A DNA stretch of 64,000 bases, taken from Methylobacillus caricis (GTDB lineage: Bacteria > Pseudomonadota > Gammaproteobacteria > Burkholderiales > Methylophilaceae). Of this stretch, positions 45,844 through 54,498 are shown piece by piece. The stretch lies in contig NZ_JAJAVD010000001.1 in the NCBI RefSeq assembly GCF_020532705.1, forward strand, positions 124,001 through 188,000. The letters are read 5' to 3'. Numbering within the stretch: the first letter of the stretch is position 1; each line of letters starts with the position of its first letter. The notes under the pieces were generated by a model. That model did no database searches. It saw only the letters and a list, made by a program, of their open reading frames with translations, and was not told where the DNA came from. The position numbers were made by a program, and so were the translations under genes.

Positions 45844-47223
45844 ATGAAAACAGTAGACGGAAAGTTCACATACCAACCAAGCACTCCTGCCCAGGAGCTG
45901 GCTGAAGCAGAGCAGTTCCTGGCGGAAAACAATGTGAAATACGTACTGGCGCAGTTTGTGGACATTCACGGCGTAGCCAAGGTGAAGTCGGTGCCTGCCG
46001 CCCATTTGCGCTCCATCCTCAAGGGTGGCGCGGGTTTTGCCGGCGGTGCCATCTGGGGCATGGGCATATTGCCCAACGGCCCCGACTATATGGCAGTGGG
46101 GGACCTGTCCACCCTCAGCCTGATTCCATGGCAGCCGGGATACGCGCGCATCATTTGCGACGGCCATGTGGAAGACAAGCCCTACGAGTACGACTCGCGC
46201 GTGGTGCTGAAAAAACAGATCGAGCGCCTGAGCGCGAACGGGTGGACGCTGTATACCGGCCTGGAGCCTGAATTCTCCCTCCTCAAGAAGGACGAGAAGG
46301 GCGGCATTCATCCCTGTGACGATAGCGACACCTTGCAGAAGCCCTGTTATGACTACAAGGGCATGACGCGGCAGGCGGAATTCCTTGAGCGCCTGACTGA
46401 GGCCTTGATCGCGGCGGGCCTCGATGTGTACCAGATAGACCATGAAGACGCCAACGGCCAGTTCGAGATCAACTACACCTATGCGGACTGCCTGCGCAGC
46501 GCGGACGACTACATCCTGTTCAAGATGGCGGCCAGCCACATCGCCAATGAGATGGGCATGATCTGCTCATTCATGCCCAAGCCCTTCGGCAACCGCCCCG
46601 GCAACGGCATGCACATGCATATGTCCATAGGCGACGGCAAAAAGAGCCTGTTCCATGACGACGCGGACAAGACCGACCACGGGCTTTCGCAGCTGGCCTA
46701 TCACTTCCTGGGCGGCATCCTGCACCATGCCCCGGCATTGACCGCGCTGGCCGCGCCTACCGTCAACTCGTATAAGCGCCTGGTGGTGAGCCAGTCGCTC
46801 ACCGGCTCCACCTGGGCGCCTGCTTATATTTCCTACGGCAACAACAACCGCTCGACCATGGTGCGCATCCCTTATGGCCGCCTGGAACTGCGTTTGCCAG
46901 ATGGCAGCTGTAACCCTTACCTGACCACGGCTGCCGTGATCGCGGCTGGCCTGGATGGCGTCAAGCGTGAGCTCGACCCCGGCGCGGGCCACGCCATCAA
47001 CCTGTTCGACCTGTCATTCGCGGAAATGAAGCAGCAGGGTATCGGCATCCTGCCGCAAAACCTCAACGAGTCGCTGGACAAGCTTGAAAACAACCAGGTG
47101 CTGCGCGATGCCTTGGGCAATTCCCTTACCGAGGAATTCATCAAGCTCAAGCGCGCCGAGTGGATCGACTATCAACGACATGTATCGGATTGGGAAATCA
47201 ACCGCTACATCGAGTTTTTCTAA
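45844..47223 (+). CDS. gmaS: Gamma-glutamylmethylamide synthetase
   Basis: The 459-residue enzyme is a glutamine synthetase homologue of the GMAS group, joining methylamine to glutamate with ATP. It has the beta-grasp N-domain ([21 protein letters not shown]), the catalytic core ([45 protein letters not shown]) and [27 protein letters not shown] at the ATP and metal sites. GGAGAG lies 6 bases before the ATG at 45844, preferred over the ATG at 45817, which overlaps the mgdD stop. The position between mgd and mgs confirms the N-methylglutamate pathway. Confidence 0.93.
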   Translation: MKTVDGKFTYQPSTPAQELAEAEQFLAENNVKYVLAQFVDIHGVAKVKSVPAAHLRSILKGGAGFAGGAIWGMGILPNGPDYMAVGDLSTLSLIPWQPGYARIICDGHVEDKPYEYDSRVVLKKQIERLSANGWTLYTGLEPEFSLLKKDEKGGIHPCDDSDTLQKPCYDYKGMTRQAEFLERLTEALIAAGLDVYQIDHEDANGQFEINYTYADCLRSADDYILFKMAASHIANEMGMICSFMPKPFGNRPGNGMHMHMSIGDGKKSLFHDDADKTDHGLSQLAYHFLGGILHHAPALTALAAPTVNSYKRLVVSQSLTGSTWAPAYISYGNNNRSTMVRIPYGRLELRLPDGSCNPYLTTAAVIAAGLDGVKRELDPGAGHAINLFDLSFAEMKQQGIGILPQNLNESLDKLENNQVLRDALGNSLTEEFIKLKRAEWIDYQRHVSDWEINRYIEFF

Positions 47224-47249
47224 AAATTTGGATTCTGAAGGAGAACATC

Positions 47250-48146
47250 ATGTGTGGAATCGTTGGATTGCTGGTAAAGAACCAGAAAATGCGGGCCAAT
47301 ATTGGCGGACTGATGCTGCCTATGTTGATCGGCATGACCGAACGCGGCCCTGATTCCGCCGGCCTGGCGATTTTCGGCGCGCCCGTGGACAACAGCGAGC
47401 GCAAGTTCAGCCTGTATTGCGCTTCTCCCGAGTTCGACTGGGCCAAGCTCAGTGTCGACCTCAACAACGGCCTCAAGGCCGATGCCAAGGTGGAAGTGAA
47501 GGTCAACCACGCCGTGGTGACGACCAACACCAGCCCAGAGAGCGTCAAGGCCTGGCTCAATGAACATTATCCGCAGGTACACCTGCTGTCCGTGGGCCAG
47601 CTCATGGACATCTACAAGGACACCGGCACCCCGGCCCAGGTGGCCAGCCGCTATGACTTCTCCAAGCTGTCAGGCAGCCACCTGGTGGGCCATACCCGCA
47701 TGGCGACCGAGTCCGCGATCACCCCGTCGCATGCCCACCCGTTCACCGCGGGCGAGGACTGGTGCCTGGTGCACAACGGCTCGCTGTCCAATGCGCACAG
47801 TATCCGCCGCAAACTCGAGCACGAAGGCATCTCGTTCGAGACCGACAACGACACCGAGGCCGCTTGCCGCTTCCTGCAATGGCGCATGCGCGAGGGCGAC
47901 GACCTTAAGACCGCGCTTGAGCATGGCTTTGAAGAGCTGGATGGTTTCTACACCCTGCTGATGGGCACCAAGGACCAACTGGCACTGGTGCGCGACCCAT
48001 TCGCCTGCAAGCCCGCGATTGTGGCCGAGCACGACGACTATGTCGCAATCGCTTCCGAGTTCCGCTCGCTGGCCCACTTGCCCGATATCAAGAACGCCAA
48101 GGTATTCGAGCCTGCACCAAAGGAGATGTACGTATGGAAACTGTAA
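47250..48146 (+). CDS. mgsA: N-methylglutamate synthase subunit A (class II amidotransferase domain)
   Basis: The 298-residue protein begins MCGIVGLL, so Cys2 becomes the N-terminal nucleophile of this Ntn-type glutaminase; a frame 30 codons longer is rejected for this reason. Further family motifs are GHTRMATESAITPSHAHPF and CLVHNGSLSN. It corresponds to the N-terminal third of glutamate synthase large subunit and should split gamma-glutamylmethylamide and channel methylamine to MgsC. AAGGAGAA precedes the start. It overlaps mgsB by 13 bases. Confidence 0.92.
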   Translation: MCGIVGLLVKNQKMRANIGGLMLPMLIGMTERGPDSAGLAIFGAPVDNSERKFSLYCASPEFDWAKLSVDLNNGLKADAKVEVKVNHAVVTTNTSPESVKAWLNEHYPQVHLLSVGQLMDIYKDTGTPAQVASRYDFSKLSGSHLVGHTRMATESAITPSHAHPFTAGEDWCLVHNGSLSNAHSIRRKLEHEGISFETDNDTEAACRFLQWRMREGDDLKTALEHGFEELDGFYTLLMGTKDQLALVRDPFACKPAIVAEHDDYVAIASEFRSLAHLPDIKNAKVFEPAPKEMYVWKL

Positions 48147-48826
48147 CATTTGACCTGGAAAAAACCCCGCTGCGCGAGGTGAACCAGTACCTGCACAGCG
48201 ATGCTGCCGAGCTTGATGGCAAGACGGTCACCATCACCAACCCAGGCGGCGCACACAACATTGCCGTCGGCCTCAAGGCTGATGTCGATGTGGTGATCGA
48301 CGGGCACGCAGGCTATTACGCCGCCGGCATGAACCAGGTCGCCAACGTAGTGATCGAGGGCAGCGCCGGGACCGGCGTGGCCGAGAACATGATGTCCGGC
48401 CGCGTGCATGTGAAGGGCTTCGCCTCCAATGCGGCAGGTGCCACTGCACAGGGCGGCCTGCTGGTCATCGACGGCGATGCTGGTTTGCGCTGCGGCATTT
48501 CCATGAAGGGCGTCGATATTGTTGTCGGCGGCTCTGTCGGCAGTTTCTCAGCTTTCATGGCGCAGGCAGGCAACCTGGTGATCCTGGGCGATGCCGGCGA
48601 AGCGCTGGGCGACTCCCTCTACGAAGCCCGCATCTTCGTGCGCGGCAATATCCAGAGCCTGGGGGCCGACTGCGAGGTCAAGCCCATGGATGAAGAGGCA
48701 CGCCAGATACTGGTCAAGCTGTTGAAAGAATCAGGCCATGCCGATGTCGACCCTGACAGCTTCACGCTGTTGGGCTCCGCCCGCACGCTGTACAACTTCC
48801 ACGTAGATAACGCAGGAGCCTATTAA
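48134..48826 (+). CDS. mgsB: N-methylglutamate synthase subunit B (GltB C-terminal domain)
   Basis: The 230-residue protein has the right-handed beta-helix of the GXGXG domain of glutamate synthase, with repeated glycine turns such as AGYYAAGMNQVANVVIEGSAGTGVAENMMSG and GAGAY at the end. It links the amidotransferase and FMN subunits in the split enzyme. The ATG lies inside mgsA, giving a 13-base overlap, and GGAGAT stands 8 bases upstream. It has strong C-ending codon use. Confidence 0.9.
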   Translation: METVTFDLEKTPLREVNQYLHSDAAELDGKTVTITNPGGAHNIAVGLKADVDVVIDGHAGYYAAGMNQVANVVIEGSAGTGVAENMMSGRVHVKGFASNAAGATAQGGLLVIDGDAGLRCGISMKGVDIVVGGSVGSFSAFMAQAGNLVILGDAGEALGDSLYEARIFVRGNIQSLGADCEVKPMDEEARQILVKLLKESGHADVDPDSFTLLGSARTLYNFHVDNAGAY

Positions 48827-48828
48827 TC

Positions 48829-50163
48829 ATGAGCGACGCACCAAAAATCCCGCAAACCGAGCCGCGCTACTCCGCGACTTTCGACAAGAACACCGCGTCT
48901 GAAATCCGCCGTGCCGCTGCTACGGGTATTTATGACATTCGCGGCGCAGGTGCCAAGCGCAAGCTGCCGCATTTTGACGACCTCTTGTTCCTTGGCGCCT
49001 CCATCAGCCGCTACCCGCTTGAAGGCTACCGTGAAAAATGCGGCACGGACGTGATCCTGGGCAATCGCTTTGCCAAGAAGCCCATTCACCTGAAAACCCC
49101 GGTGACGATTGCCGGCATGAGCTTCGGTGCACTGTCCGGCCCGGCCAAGGAAGCATTGGGCCGTGGCGCCAGTGCCGTCGGCACCAGCACCACCACCGGC
49201 GACGGCGGCATGACGCCGGAAGAGCGCGGACAGTCATCCATCCTGGTCTATCAATATTTGCCTTCCCGCTATGGCATGAACCCGGACGACCTGCGCAAGG
49301 CCGATGCGATCGAGGTCGTGATCGGACAGGGTGCCAAGCCGGGCGGCGGCGGCATGCTGCTGGGCCAGAAGATCAGCGACCGCGTCGCCAAGATGCGCTG
49401 CCTGCCCAAGGGCGTAGACCAGCGTTCTGCCTGTCGTCACCCTGACTGGACCGGCCCGGACGACCTCGAGATCAAGATCGCCGAAATCCGCGAGATCACC
49501 GATTGGGAGAAGCCTATTTACGTCAAGGTCGGCGCGACCCGTCCTTACTTCGACGTAGCGCTGGCCGTGAAAGCCGGTGCCGACGTCGTGGTGCTGGACG
49601 GCATGCAGGGCGGTACCGCAGCGACGCAGGAAGTGTTCATCGAGCACGTGGGCATTCCCATCCTCGCGGCAATCCGTCCCGCAGTGCAGGCGCTGCAGGA
49701 TCTGGGTATGCACCGCAAGGTCCAGCTCATCGTCTCCGGCGGCATCCGCAACGGCGCCGATGTGGCGAAGGCGCTGGCGCTGGGCGCGGATGCCGTGGCA
49801 ATTGGCACGGCCGCATTGATCGCGCTGGGCGACAACGATCCCCACCTGGAAGAAGAGTACAACAAGCTAGGCACCACTGCTGGCGCATATGACGATTGGC
49901 ATGAAGGCAAGGACCCGGCTGGCATCACCACCCAGGATCCTGAGCTGATGAAGCGCCTGGATCCGGTCAAGGCCGGCCGCCGTCTCGCTAATTACCTCTC
50001 GGTGCTGACTATGGAGGCCCAGGTGATTGCGCGCGCCTGCGGCAAATCGCACCTGCATAACCTGGAACCGGAAGACCTAGTGGCGCTTACCTTAGAGGCT
50101 TCGGCCATGGCTAAGGTGCCATTGGCAGGTACCAGCTGGATTCCAGGAGTCAGCCAGTTCTAA
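48829..50163 (+). CDS. mgsC: N-methylglutamate synthase subunit C (FMN glutamate-synthase domain)
   Basis: The 444-residue protein is the GltB central FMN/Fe-S domain as a separate polypeptide. PVTIAGMSFGALSGPAKEALGRGASAVGTSTTTGDGGM is the FMN-binding start of the barrel; VIVSGG-type IVSGGIRNGADVAKALALGADAVAIG binds phosphate. CGKSHLHNLEPEDLVALT is near the C-terminus. It reduces the imine of methylamine and 2-oxoglutarate to N-methylglutamate. It is the last gene of the eight-gene operon. Confidence 0.92.
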   Translation: MSDAPKIPQTEPRYSATFDKNTASEIRRAAATGIYDIRGAGAKRKLPHFDDLLFLGASISRYPLEGYREKCGTDVILGNRFAKKPIHLKTPVTIAGMSFGALSGPAKEALGRGASAVGTSTTTGDGGMTPEERGQSSILVYQYLPSRYGMNPDDLRKADAIEVVIGQGAKPGGGGMLLGQKISDRVAKMRCLPKGVDQRSACRHPDWTGPDDLEIKIAEIREITDWEKPIYVKVGATRPYFDVALAVKAGADVVVLDGMQGGTAATQEVFIEHVGIPILAAIRPAVQALQDLGMHRKVQLIVSGGIRNGADVAKALALGADAVAIGTAALIALGDNDPHLEEEYNKLGTTAGAYDDWHEGKDPAGITTQDPELMKRLDPVKAGRRLANYLSVLTMEAQVIARACGKSHLHNLEPEDLVALTLEASAMAKVPLAGTSWIPGVSQF

Positions 50164-50313
50164 CTTGATGGATTTATTGTTGTACTGATGTTGTGTGTTG
50201 TCCCCTGGGGATACGTAAAGATGATGTGATACTGTGAAATACAGACATGCCTCATGTTGCGTATCCCCTTTTTCGTTCGGGCGATCTGCGGCAGGGCCGA
50301 TAGTGAACAGGGT

Positions 50314-50337
50314 GCACTACTTCCTTGGAAGTAGTGC
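50314..50337. promoter_or_regulatory. Palindrome, copy 3 (perfect 11-base arms)
   Basis: GCACTACTTCC (50314-50324) and GGAAGTAGTGC (50327-50337) around TT. The central TACTTCCTTGGAAGTA differs by one base from copies 1 and 2. As RNA it would form a 10-base stem with a CUUG tetraloop. Confidence 0.65.
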
Positions 50338-50430
50338 TTAAGAGGAATGGCATGAGGCTGCATCAGCATGCAGAATAGGTGGGCTTTAATCGAGCGATGC
50401 CTGCTCTCTTCCGCAATCATGGAGCATCAT

Positions 50431-50484
50431 GAAGGAGTGTATATCCGCCACCTTGTCGGTTGGATATGGCTCCTTCTTTTTTTG
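50431..50484 (+). terminator. Rho-independent terminator after mgs operon
   Basis: GAAGGAG pairs with CTCCTTC, and inside it ATATCC with GGATAT, followed by T8. It lies about 270 bases after mgsC and probably ends the mgd-gmaS-mgs transcript. Confidence 0.7.
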
Positions 50485-50814
50485 TTCCAGTTCTCGAGAT
50501 GATTGAAACAACATCAAGTCAATCAAAAGGGTTCCGCCATAGTAAGTACTTTCTATGAAATGCTCCTTAAAGAGAATTTAAAGGAGATGAGTGATTCTTT
50601 ATTGTCGTAGCTACTGTTTTTGTGATCGCTACCAAGGGAGTCACGATGCAATCTATATGTTCATTATTCTTGCGTGTAGTTTGGCAGGGCGCGGGGCTAT
50701 CCAGGCTTTTGTCGATTATTCGCATGACAGTGGCTTGTTCCTGGGGTATGTGACCAACGCTTGCCTATATCAAGCGTACATTCTAGAAAAAATCCTGTGG
50801 CAATGCAGGTTGTA

Positions 50815-53022
50815 TCAGAAGCGGATGTGTAAAGCCACCTCCAGGCTGCGTGGTTCGCCAACATAATATTGTGGATTGCTCTGGTGGATGAAGCGTGCAT
50901 AGACTTCATCCGTAAGGTTACGTACACGGGCTGTCAGGTCTGCGTTCTTGCTCAGGCGATATTTGGTATGTGCATCAAACAATGTATATGAGGGTACCGA
51001 CATGGTATTGGCATTGTTGGCATAAACAGAGGATACATACCGTGCACCGATACCTGCCTGCCAGGCTGGCGTAATCTCGTAGACAAAGCGCAAGTTGGCG
51101 ACCTGGTCAGGTACATTCACCGGGGTTTTCCCTTTGCGGGAAATGACGGTTGAGCCTATTGTCTCGTTGAAGTCATCAAATTCGGCGTTAATCCAGGCGA
51201 TATTGCCCTCGGCGCGCAGCTTCGGTGTGATTTGCAGAGAAGATGCAAGCTCAATGCCTTTGGAGGTTTGTTGCCCTGCCTGGATTGTATTGCTGGAGTT
51301 TTGCGGATCTGTGACCGGGAAATCCCTGCGGACAATACGATAGGCAGCCAATGTGGCGGTGCCACGGCCATCCAGGTAATTCATCTTGCTCCCGATCTCC
51401 ATTTGATAGCCTGTCGAAAGACTGAAGTTTCTGACAGTCGTATTGCTGGAGCTTGTGAGTGTGCCTCCTGGTGGTTCTGCAGATGTACTGTATTGCGCAT
51501 AAATGTTGGCATTATCGTTAACATCAAACACCATGCCTGCCCGGCCCGTGAAGGCATCCCATTGCCGGTTAAACGTTGCAGGGCTGACACCTGGCGTATT
51601 GTCAAAGAGAAAATCAATATGGTCATAACGTAAACCTGTGACCAGGGATAGGTGCTGGCTCAAATATTGCCGGTTTTCAATAAACGCGGATAGCGTTTTC
51701 ACCTTGGTGCTGCGGCCTTTTACCAAGCCGTTATTCATGCCGGGAATGTCGCTGAACGAGCCAGGATCGAAGTTTTCAGGAGTGACAACATCAAAGAATT
51801 GGCCGCGGCTCTTGGAGAGGAGCGAGGTCGGGTATACCGTTTGCCGATTGATGCTGTAGTCAGCACCAAATGACCAGTCGCTTTTCAGGCCAAACAGCTC
51901 ACCATTGTGCAACAACTCAATGCGGTTCCCGGTCAGTTCCTGGTCATGGCGTTGCATGTAAGCATCTGACCGGGTGATCAAAGAATTGTTGGCGCTATAT
52001 GTATACACCTCAAGGTTGCGATAATCGCGTTGCCCCTGGTAATGGTAGAACGTATTGCGCAAGGATGTGTTGTCACTGACCTTGTAATCGGTGATGGAGC
52101 GAGCCCAGGTCACACGCTGTTCATACACGCCATCTTTGACGTTGTAATTTTCAAAACGGTTGGATTTGTCGATTTTCAGTGTGCCCGCTTGTGGATTGAG
52201 CGTGGGCGTACCCCAGTAAGGACTGTCCTCGCGTTCTACGTGGTGTTCCAGCGCGAGCGTGTGCGAAAGGCGCGGAGTAACGTCAGCCAGCCACGAAACT
52301 GCAAGGCTATTCGCTTCACGCTCCTGTCGGTCAATATAGCCGTTGCTGCTGTTGCGGCTGAAATCCAGACGTATCCAATTGCTGCTATTCAATGCATGGT
52401 TGAGTCCGACCGCAGTTTCCATCGTGTCATAGCGTGCATAGCTGATGCGTGCTTCCTTGATGTCCTCGTCGCGTGTTGCAAGCTTGGTGACATAATTGAG
52501 GCTGCCGCCTATTGAACCGCTACCGTATAAAAATGAGGAAGGGCCGCCAACCAGTTCCACTCGGTCATATACCCAGGCATCCACCGGGCGGTTGGCACTG
52601 TTGTATTGCAGGCTGATACCATTGAACAATTGATTGACCTGCGCGCCGGTAAAACCGCGATAGGCAATGAAGCCACCCCAACCCGGCGGTGCCGAAGCAT
52701 TGACGCCAGGCAAGCTGTTGGCGGCATCCTGGAAATTGCGTGCGCCAATCTCTTCCATTTTCTGCCTGTCTGCTACTGCTACAGAGGCTGGATTTTCGCG
52801 GATAGTGAGTCCCAGCCTGGATCCTGCTTCCGAAGGCTTGTCTATATTGAGCCCTTTCTGGTCCTTGATGGAGCTTGTCTTGACCGTAATGGTATCCAGT
52901 TTTTTGATATCGTTTGGCGTGCTTGTCTCCTCCGCCGAATTTTCTGCATAAGCAATTTGTACCGATGAGGAAAAGAGACCAGCAATCATTGTTCTGATGA
53001 GGATGGATTGTTGTTTTGTCAT
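50815..53022 (-). CDS. TonB-dependent siderophore receptor
   Basis: The 735-residue outer-membrane protein has a signal peptide (about 1-26), a plug domain (IRENPASVAVADRQKMEEIGARNFQDA and RGFTGAQVNQLFNGI, about 70-190) and a 22-strand barrel ending in LEVALHIRF with terminal Phe. SVQLVGG-type RVELVGGPSSFLYGSGSIGG is the plug's conserved end. It imports ferric siderophores; the sequence is closest to FhuA/FoxA-like receptors, but the ligand is unknown. No TonB, ferric reductase or anti-sigma gene adjoins it. It could work with the reductase operon at 12.5 kb. Confidence 0.92.
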   Translation of the reverse strand: MTKQQSILIRTMIAGLFSSSVQIAYAENSAEETSTPNDIKKLDTITVKTSSIKDQKGLNIDKPSEAGSRLGLTIRENPASVAVADRQKMEEIGARNFQDAANSLPGVNASAPPGWGGFIAYRGFTGAQVNQLFNGISLQYNSANRPVDAWVYDRVELVGGPSSFLYGSGSIGGSLNYVTKLATRDEDIKEARISYARYDTMETAVGLNHALNSSNWIRLDFSRNSSNGYIDRQEREANSLAVSWLADVTPRLSHTLALEHHVEREDSPYWGTPTLNPQAGTLKIDKSNRFENYNVKDGVYEQRVTWARSITDYKVSDNTSLRNTFYHYQGQRDYRNLEVYTYSANNSLITRSDAYMQRHDQELTGNRIELLHNGELFGLKSDWSFGADYSINRQTVYPTSLLSKSRGQFFDVVTPENFDPGSFSDIPGMNNGLVKGRSTKVKTLSAFIENRQYLSQHLSLVTGLRYDHIDFLFDNTPGVSPATFNRQWDAFTGRAGMVFDVNDNANIYAQYSTSAEPPGGTLTSSSNTTVRNFSLSTGYQMEIGSKMNYLDGRGTATLAAYRIVRRDFPVTDPQNSSNTIQAGQQTSKGIELASSLQITPKLRAEGNIAWINAEFDDFNETIGSTVISRKGKTPVNVPDQVANLRFVYEITPAWQAGIGARYVSSVYANNANTMSVPSYTLFDAHTKYRLSKNADLTARVRNLTDEVYARFIHQSNPQYYVGEPRSLEVALHIRF

Positions 53023-53185
53023 AATGATTGTGAATTGGGTGCAGATCTATCAAAGCCCTGAACCTTATCAATATCTGTGGGAAAAGATAATGCGACAAAT
53101 TGCCGCAGACACATGCACTCTATGGGTTTGATTGCGCTGAGAGGGGTGTATAAGCACCAATACTATTAGGGCAGATGCATTCGCT

Positions 53186-53252
53186 AAAAGTAACCACGCG
53201 AACTTTTGAAATCTTTGGGAGCTTGAACTTCTATAAAAATCAAAGCCTTGAA
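53186..53252. repeat. Direct repeat copy A
   Basis: A 25-base block (53186-53210, containing ACGCGAACTTTTGAA) and an 18-base block (53232-53252, containing AAATCAAAGCCTTGAA) recur at 54227-54286 next to tRNA-Arg, in the same order with a similar spacer. The two copies bound about 1 kb. Confidence 0.7.
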
Positions 53253-53340
53253 ATACGATTGATACGCTTGGCTGGATTTTTACTGATTGCAGATATTAAT
53301 TTATTATAATCAACATGTTGTTGCTGTATGGACAAATAGT

Positions 53341-53457
53341 GTGCTCACCGAGGTAAAAGCGCTTAAAGAGGTTAATACGAGGGCAATGCTGAGCCGCTAC
53401 AAGCAGCTTAAGGCACCAGAAGCTCGAGTGGCTAGACCGATGCTGTGTAATCGATAG
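53341..53457 (+). pseudogene. Short open stretch, possible gene remnant
   Basis: A 38-codon frame reads VLTEVKALKEVNTRAMLSR then YKQLKAPEARVARPMLCNR and a stop. The residue mix looks protein-like, and the frame is open upstream, but there is no start signal. It could be the tail of a decayed integrase or transposase; this is a guess. Confidence 0.3.
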
Positions 53458-53491
53458 TTCAATCGGGCCTGAATTCTTCAGCAGCAATAAC

Positions 53492-53513
53492 AAAAAACCC
53501 GCGCAAGGCGGGT
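53492..53513 (-). terminator. Terminator of the small gene at 53538-53771
   Basis: On the minus strand ACCCGC pairs with GCGGGT around a 5-base loop, followed by T6. It lies 25 bases after the stop of the small gene. Confidence 0.8.
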
Positions 53514-53537
53514 GAATGGTTGGTTGAAATAAGCTGT

Positions 53538-53771
53538 CTACTTATGCTCAAGGTCGCCGTTGTCTAGATTCTTGTATACCTTCTCAGAATTTATTTGTGC
53601 CCGCATGGCTGCTTGCTTTTTGTTCTGGAAAGTTAAGACGTGCATTTTTTTCTGAAGGGCTTTTCTTGCCTCTTCGGGCCCTTGTTCTCCTCCAAAATCA
53701 ACACTGATAACTTTGGATTTGGCAAACCATGTGGGTTCTTTTAAACCGTTCACAATCAATGGATGTTTCAT
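53538..53771 (-). CDS. Small hypothetical protein
   Basis: A 77-residue protein (MKHPLIVNGLKEPTWFAKSK at the start) rich in lysine and glutamine, helical towards the end (EEARKALQKKMHVLTFQNKKQAAMR). It has no known domain. The ATG at 53771 follows AAGGAAC by 6 bases, and a good terminator follows, so it is a real transcription unit. It is the only intact gene between the two direct repeats next to tRNA-Arg and may be cargo of a small mobile region. Confidence 0.65.
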   Translation of the reverse strand: MKHPLIVNGLKEPTWFAKSKVISVDFGGEQGPEEARKALQKKMHVLTFQNKKQAAMRAQINSEKVYKNLDNGDLEHK

Positions 53772-54296
53772 GAGAGTTCCTTTTAAGATTTTCATAATGA
53801 TGGTTATCATCATGTGCGAAAAAAGTGTGAACTCATATCGGGAGGGGGGAACGGGAAATGGGTGCAGACTTGAGCCGCTTGTACCAATATACAGTAGTTA
53901 TCTTGAGTAATCGCATTAGCAATGAAATATAAAAATGCTTACATTTTGCTTAGTATTCATCACATTCGCATCATGATGCACACAAGGCGAGAGTTCTGGG
54001 TCCAGGCTTTTTAATTCAACGATAAGGCATTCAAAAATTGATTAAACCAGCTTTGGACTTTGCTGCTTCAGTATGTTGTATTGGAAGGAAGCCATCTCTG
54101 AGATATTTTCCTTTCATCCTTAGGTATCCTTTTTGTGGATTCTAGCCTTTACCGTGTAATACGGAGCCAGGAGGATAAGCCAATTCCTTGGATGCCATCC
54201 TGTGGATATTGCTGGAAAGTATCCAGAAAAGTAACTACGCGAACTTTTGAACCGTTGAGGAGGCTAGGATATAAAATCAAAGCCTTAATGCTTGAT
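53772..54296. other. Gene-free stretch between small gene and tRNA-Arg
   Basis: This 525-base stretch holds no supported gene. An ATGAT/ATCAT inverted repeat (53797-53811) lies just upstream of the small gene and could be its operator. Direct-repeat copy B is at its right end. It is rich in A/T compared with the flanks. Confidence 0.5.
54227..54286. repeat. Direct repeat copy B, beside tRNA-Arg
   Basis: The counterpart of copy A, with AAAAGTAACTACGCGAAC at 54227-54244 and ATAAAATCAAAGCCTT ending at 54286. It starts 11 bases beyond the 3' end of the tRNA gene, so it may mark an insertion or duplication event at this site. Confidence 0.7.
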
Positions 54297-54373
54297 TGGT
54301 GCGCCCGACAGGAGTCGAACCTGTGACCTTTGGCTTCGGAAACCAACACTCTATCCAACTGAGCTACGGGCGC
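54297..54373 (-). tRNA. tRNA-Arg (anticodon CCG)
   Basis: A 77-base tRNA. Acceptor GCGCCCG pairs with CGGGCGC, and CCA is encoded. The anticodon stem TTGGT/GCCAA encloses TTCCGAA, so the anticodon is CCG for arginine CGG codons. The T-loop GTTCGACTC is intact. Confidence 0.97.
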
Positions 54374-54498
54374 ATTTTGAGGCAGCCCCGAATTATATCA
54401 AATGGCGGGGCAATTGTCCTTGCTAGTAACCTTTTCCCTGTCGCGGGTTATTCAGTATAATCAGGTTCATTTTCCCATGTATCAAGGATATGGTTGGC

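Larger units (their letters stand above)
50164..50814. other. Gene-free stretch after mgsC
   Basis: About 650 bases with no convincing gene. It holds palindrome copy 3, a terminator-like hairpin, and further right an imperfect inverted repeat, CTCCTTAAA (50563-50571) with TTTAAAGGAG (50577-50586). A cysteine-rich frame from 50591 looks spurious. Confidence 0.6.
53023..53537. other. Region upstream of the receptor, with relic sequence
   Basis: This 515-base region holds the receptor promoter (not resolved; AATCATTAT near the start codon resembles half a Fur box), direct-repeat copy A, a short open stretch of unknown origin and a minus-strand terminator. Confidence 0.5.

Noticed and set aside
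50591-50866. Cysteine-rich 91-codon frame starting with GTG
   Set aside because: It overlaps the end of the TonB receptor gene, has no recognisable fold, and the nearby purine run is part of an inverted repeat.
53795-53815. Fur box upstream of the small gene
   Set aside because: The ATGAT/ATCAT repeat resembles half sites, but spacing does not fit a 19-bp Fur box.
54135-54358. Small frames on both strands over tRNA-Arg
   Set aside because: They lie across the tRNA gene and repeat copy B and have no start signals.
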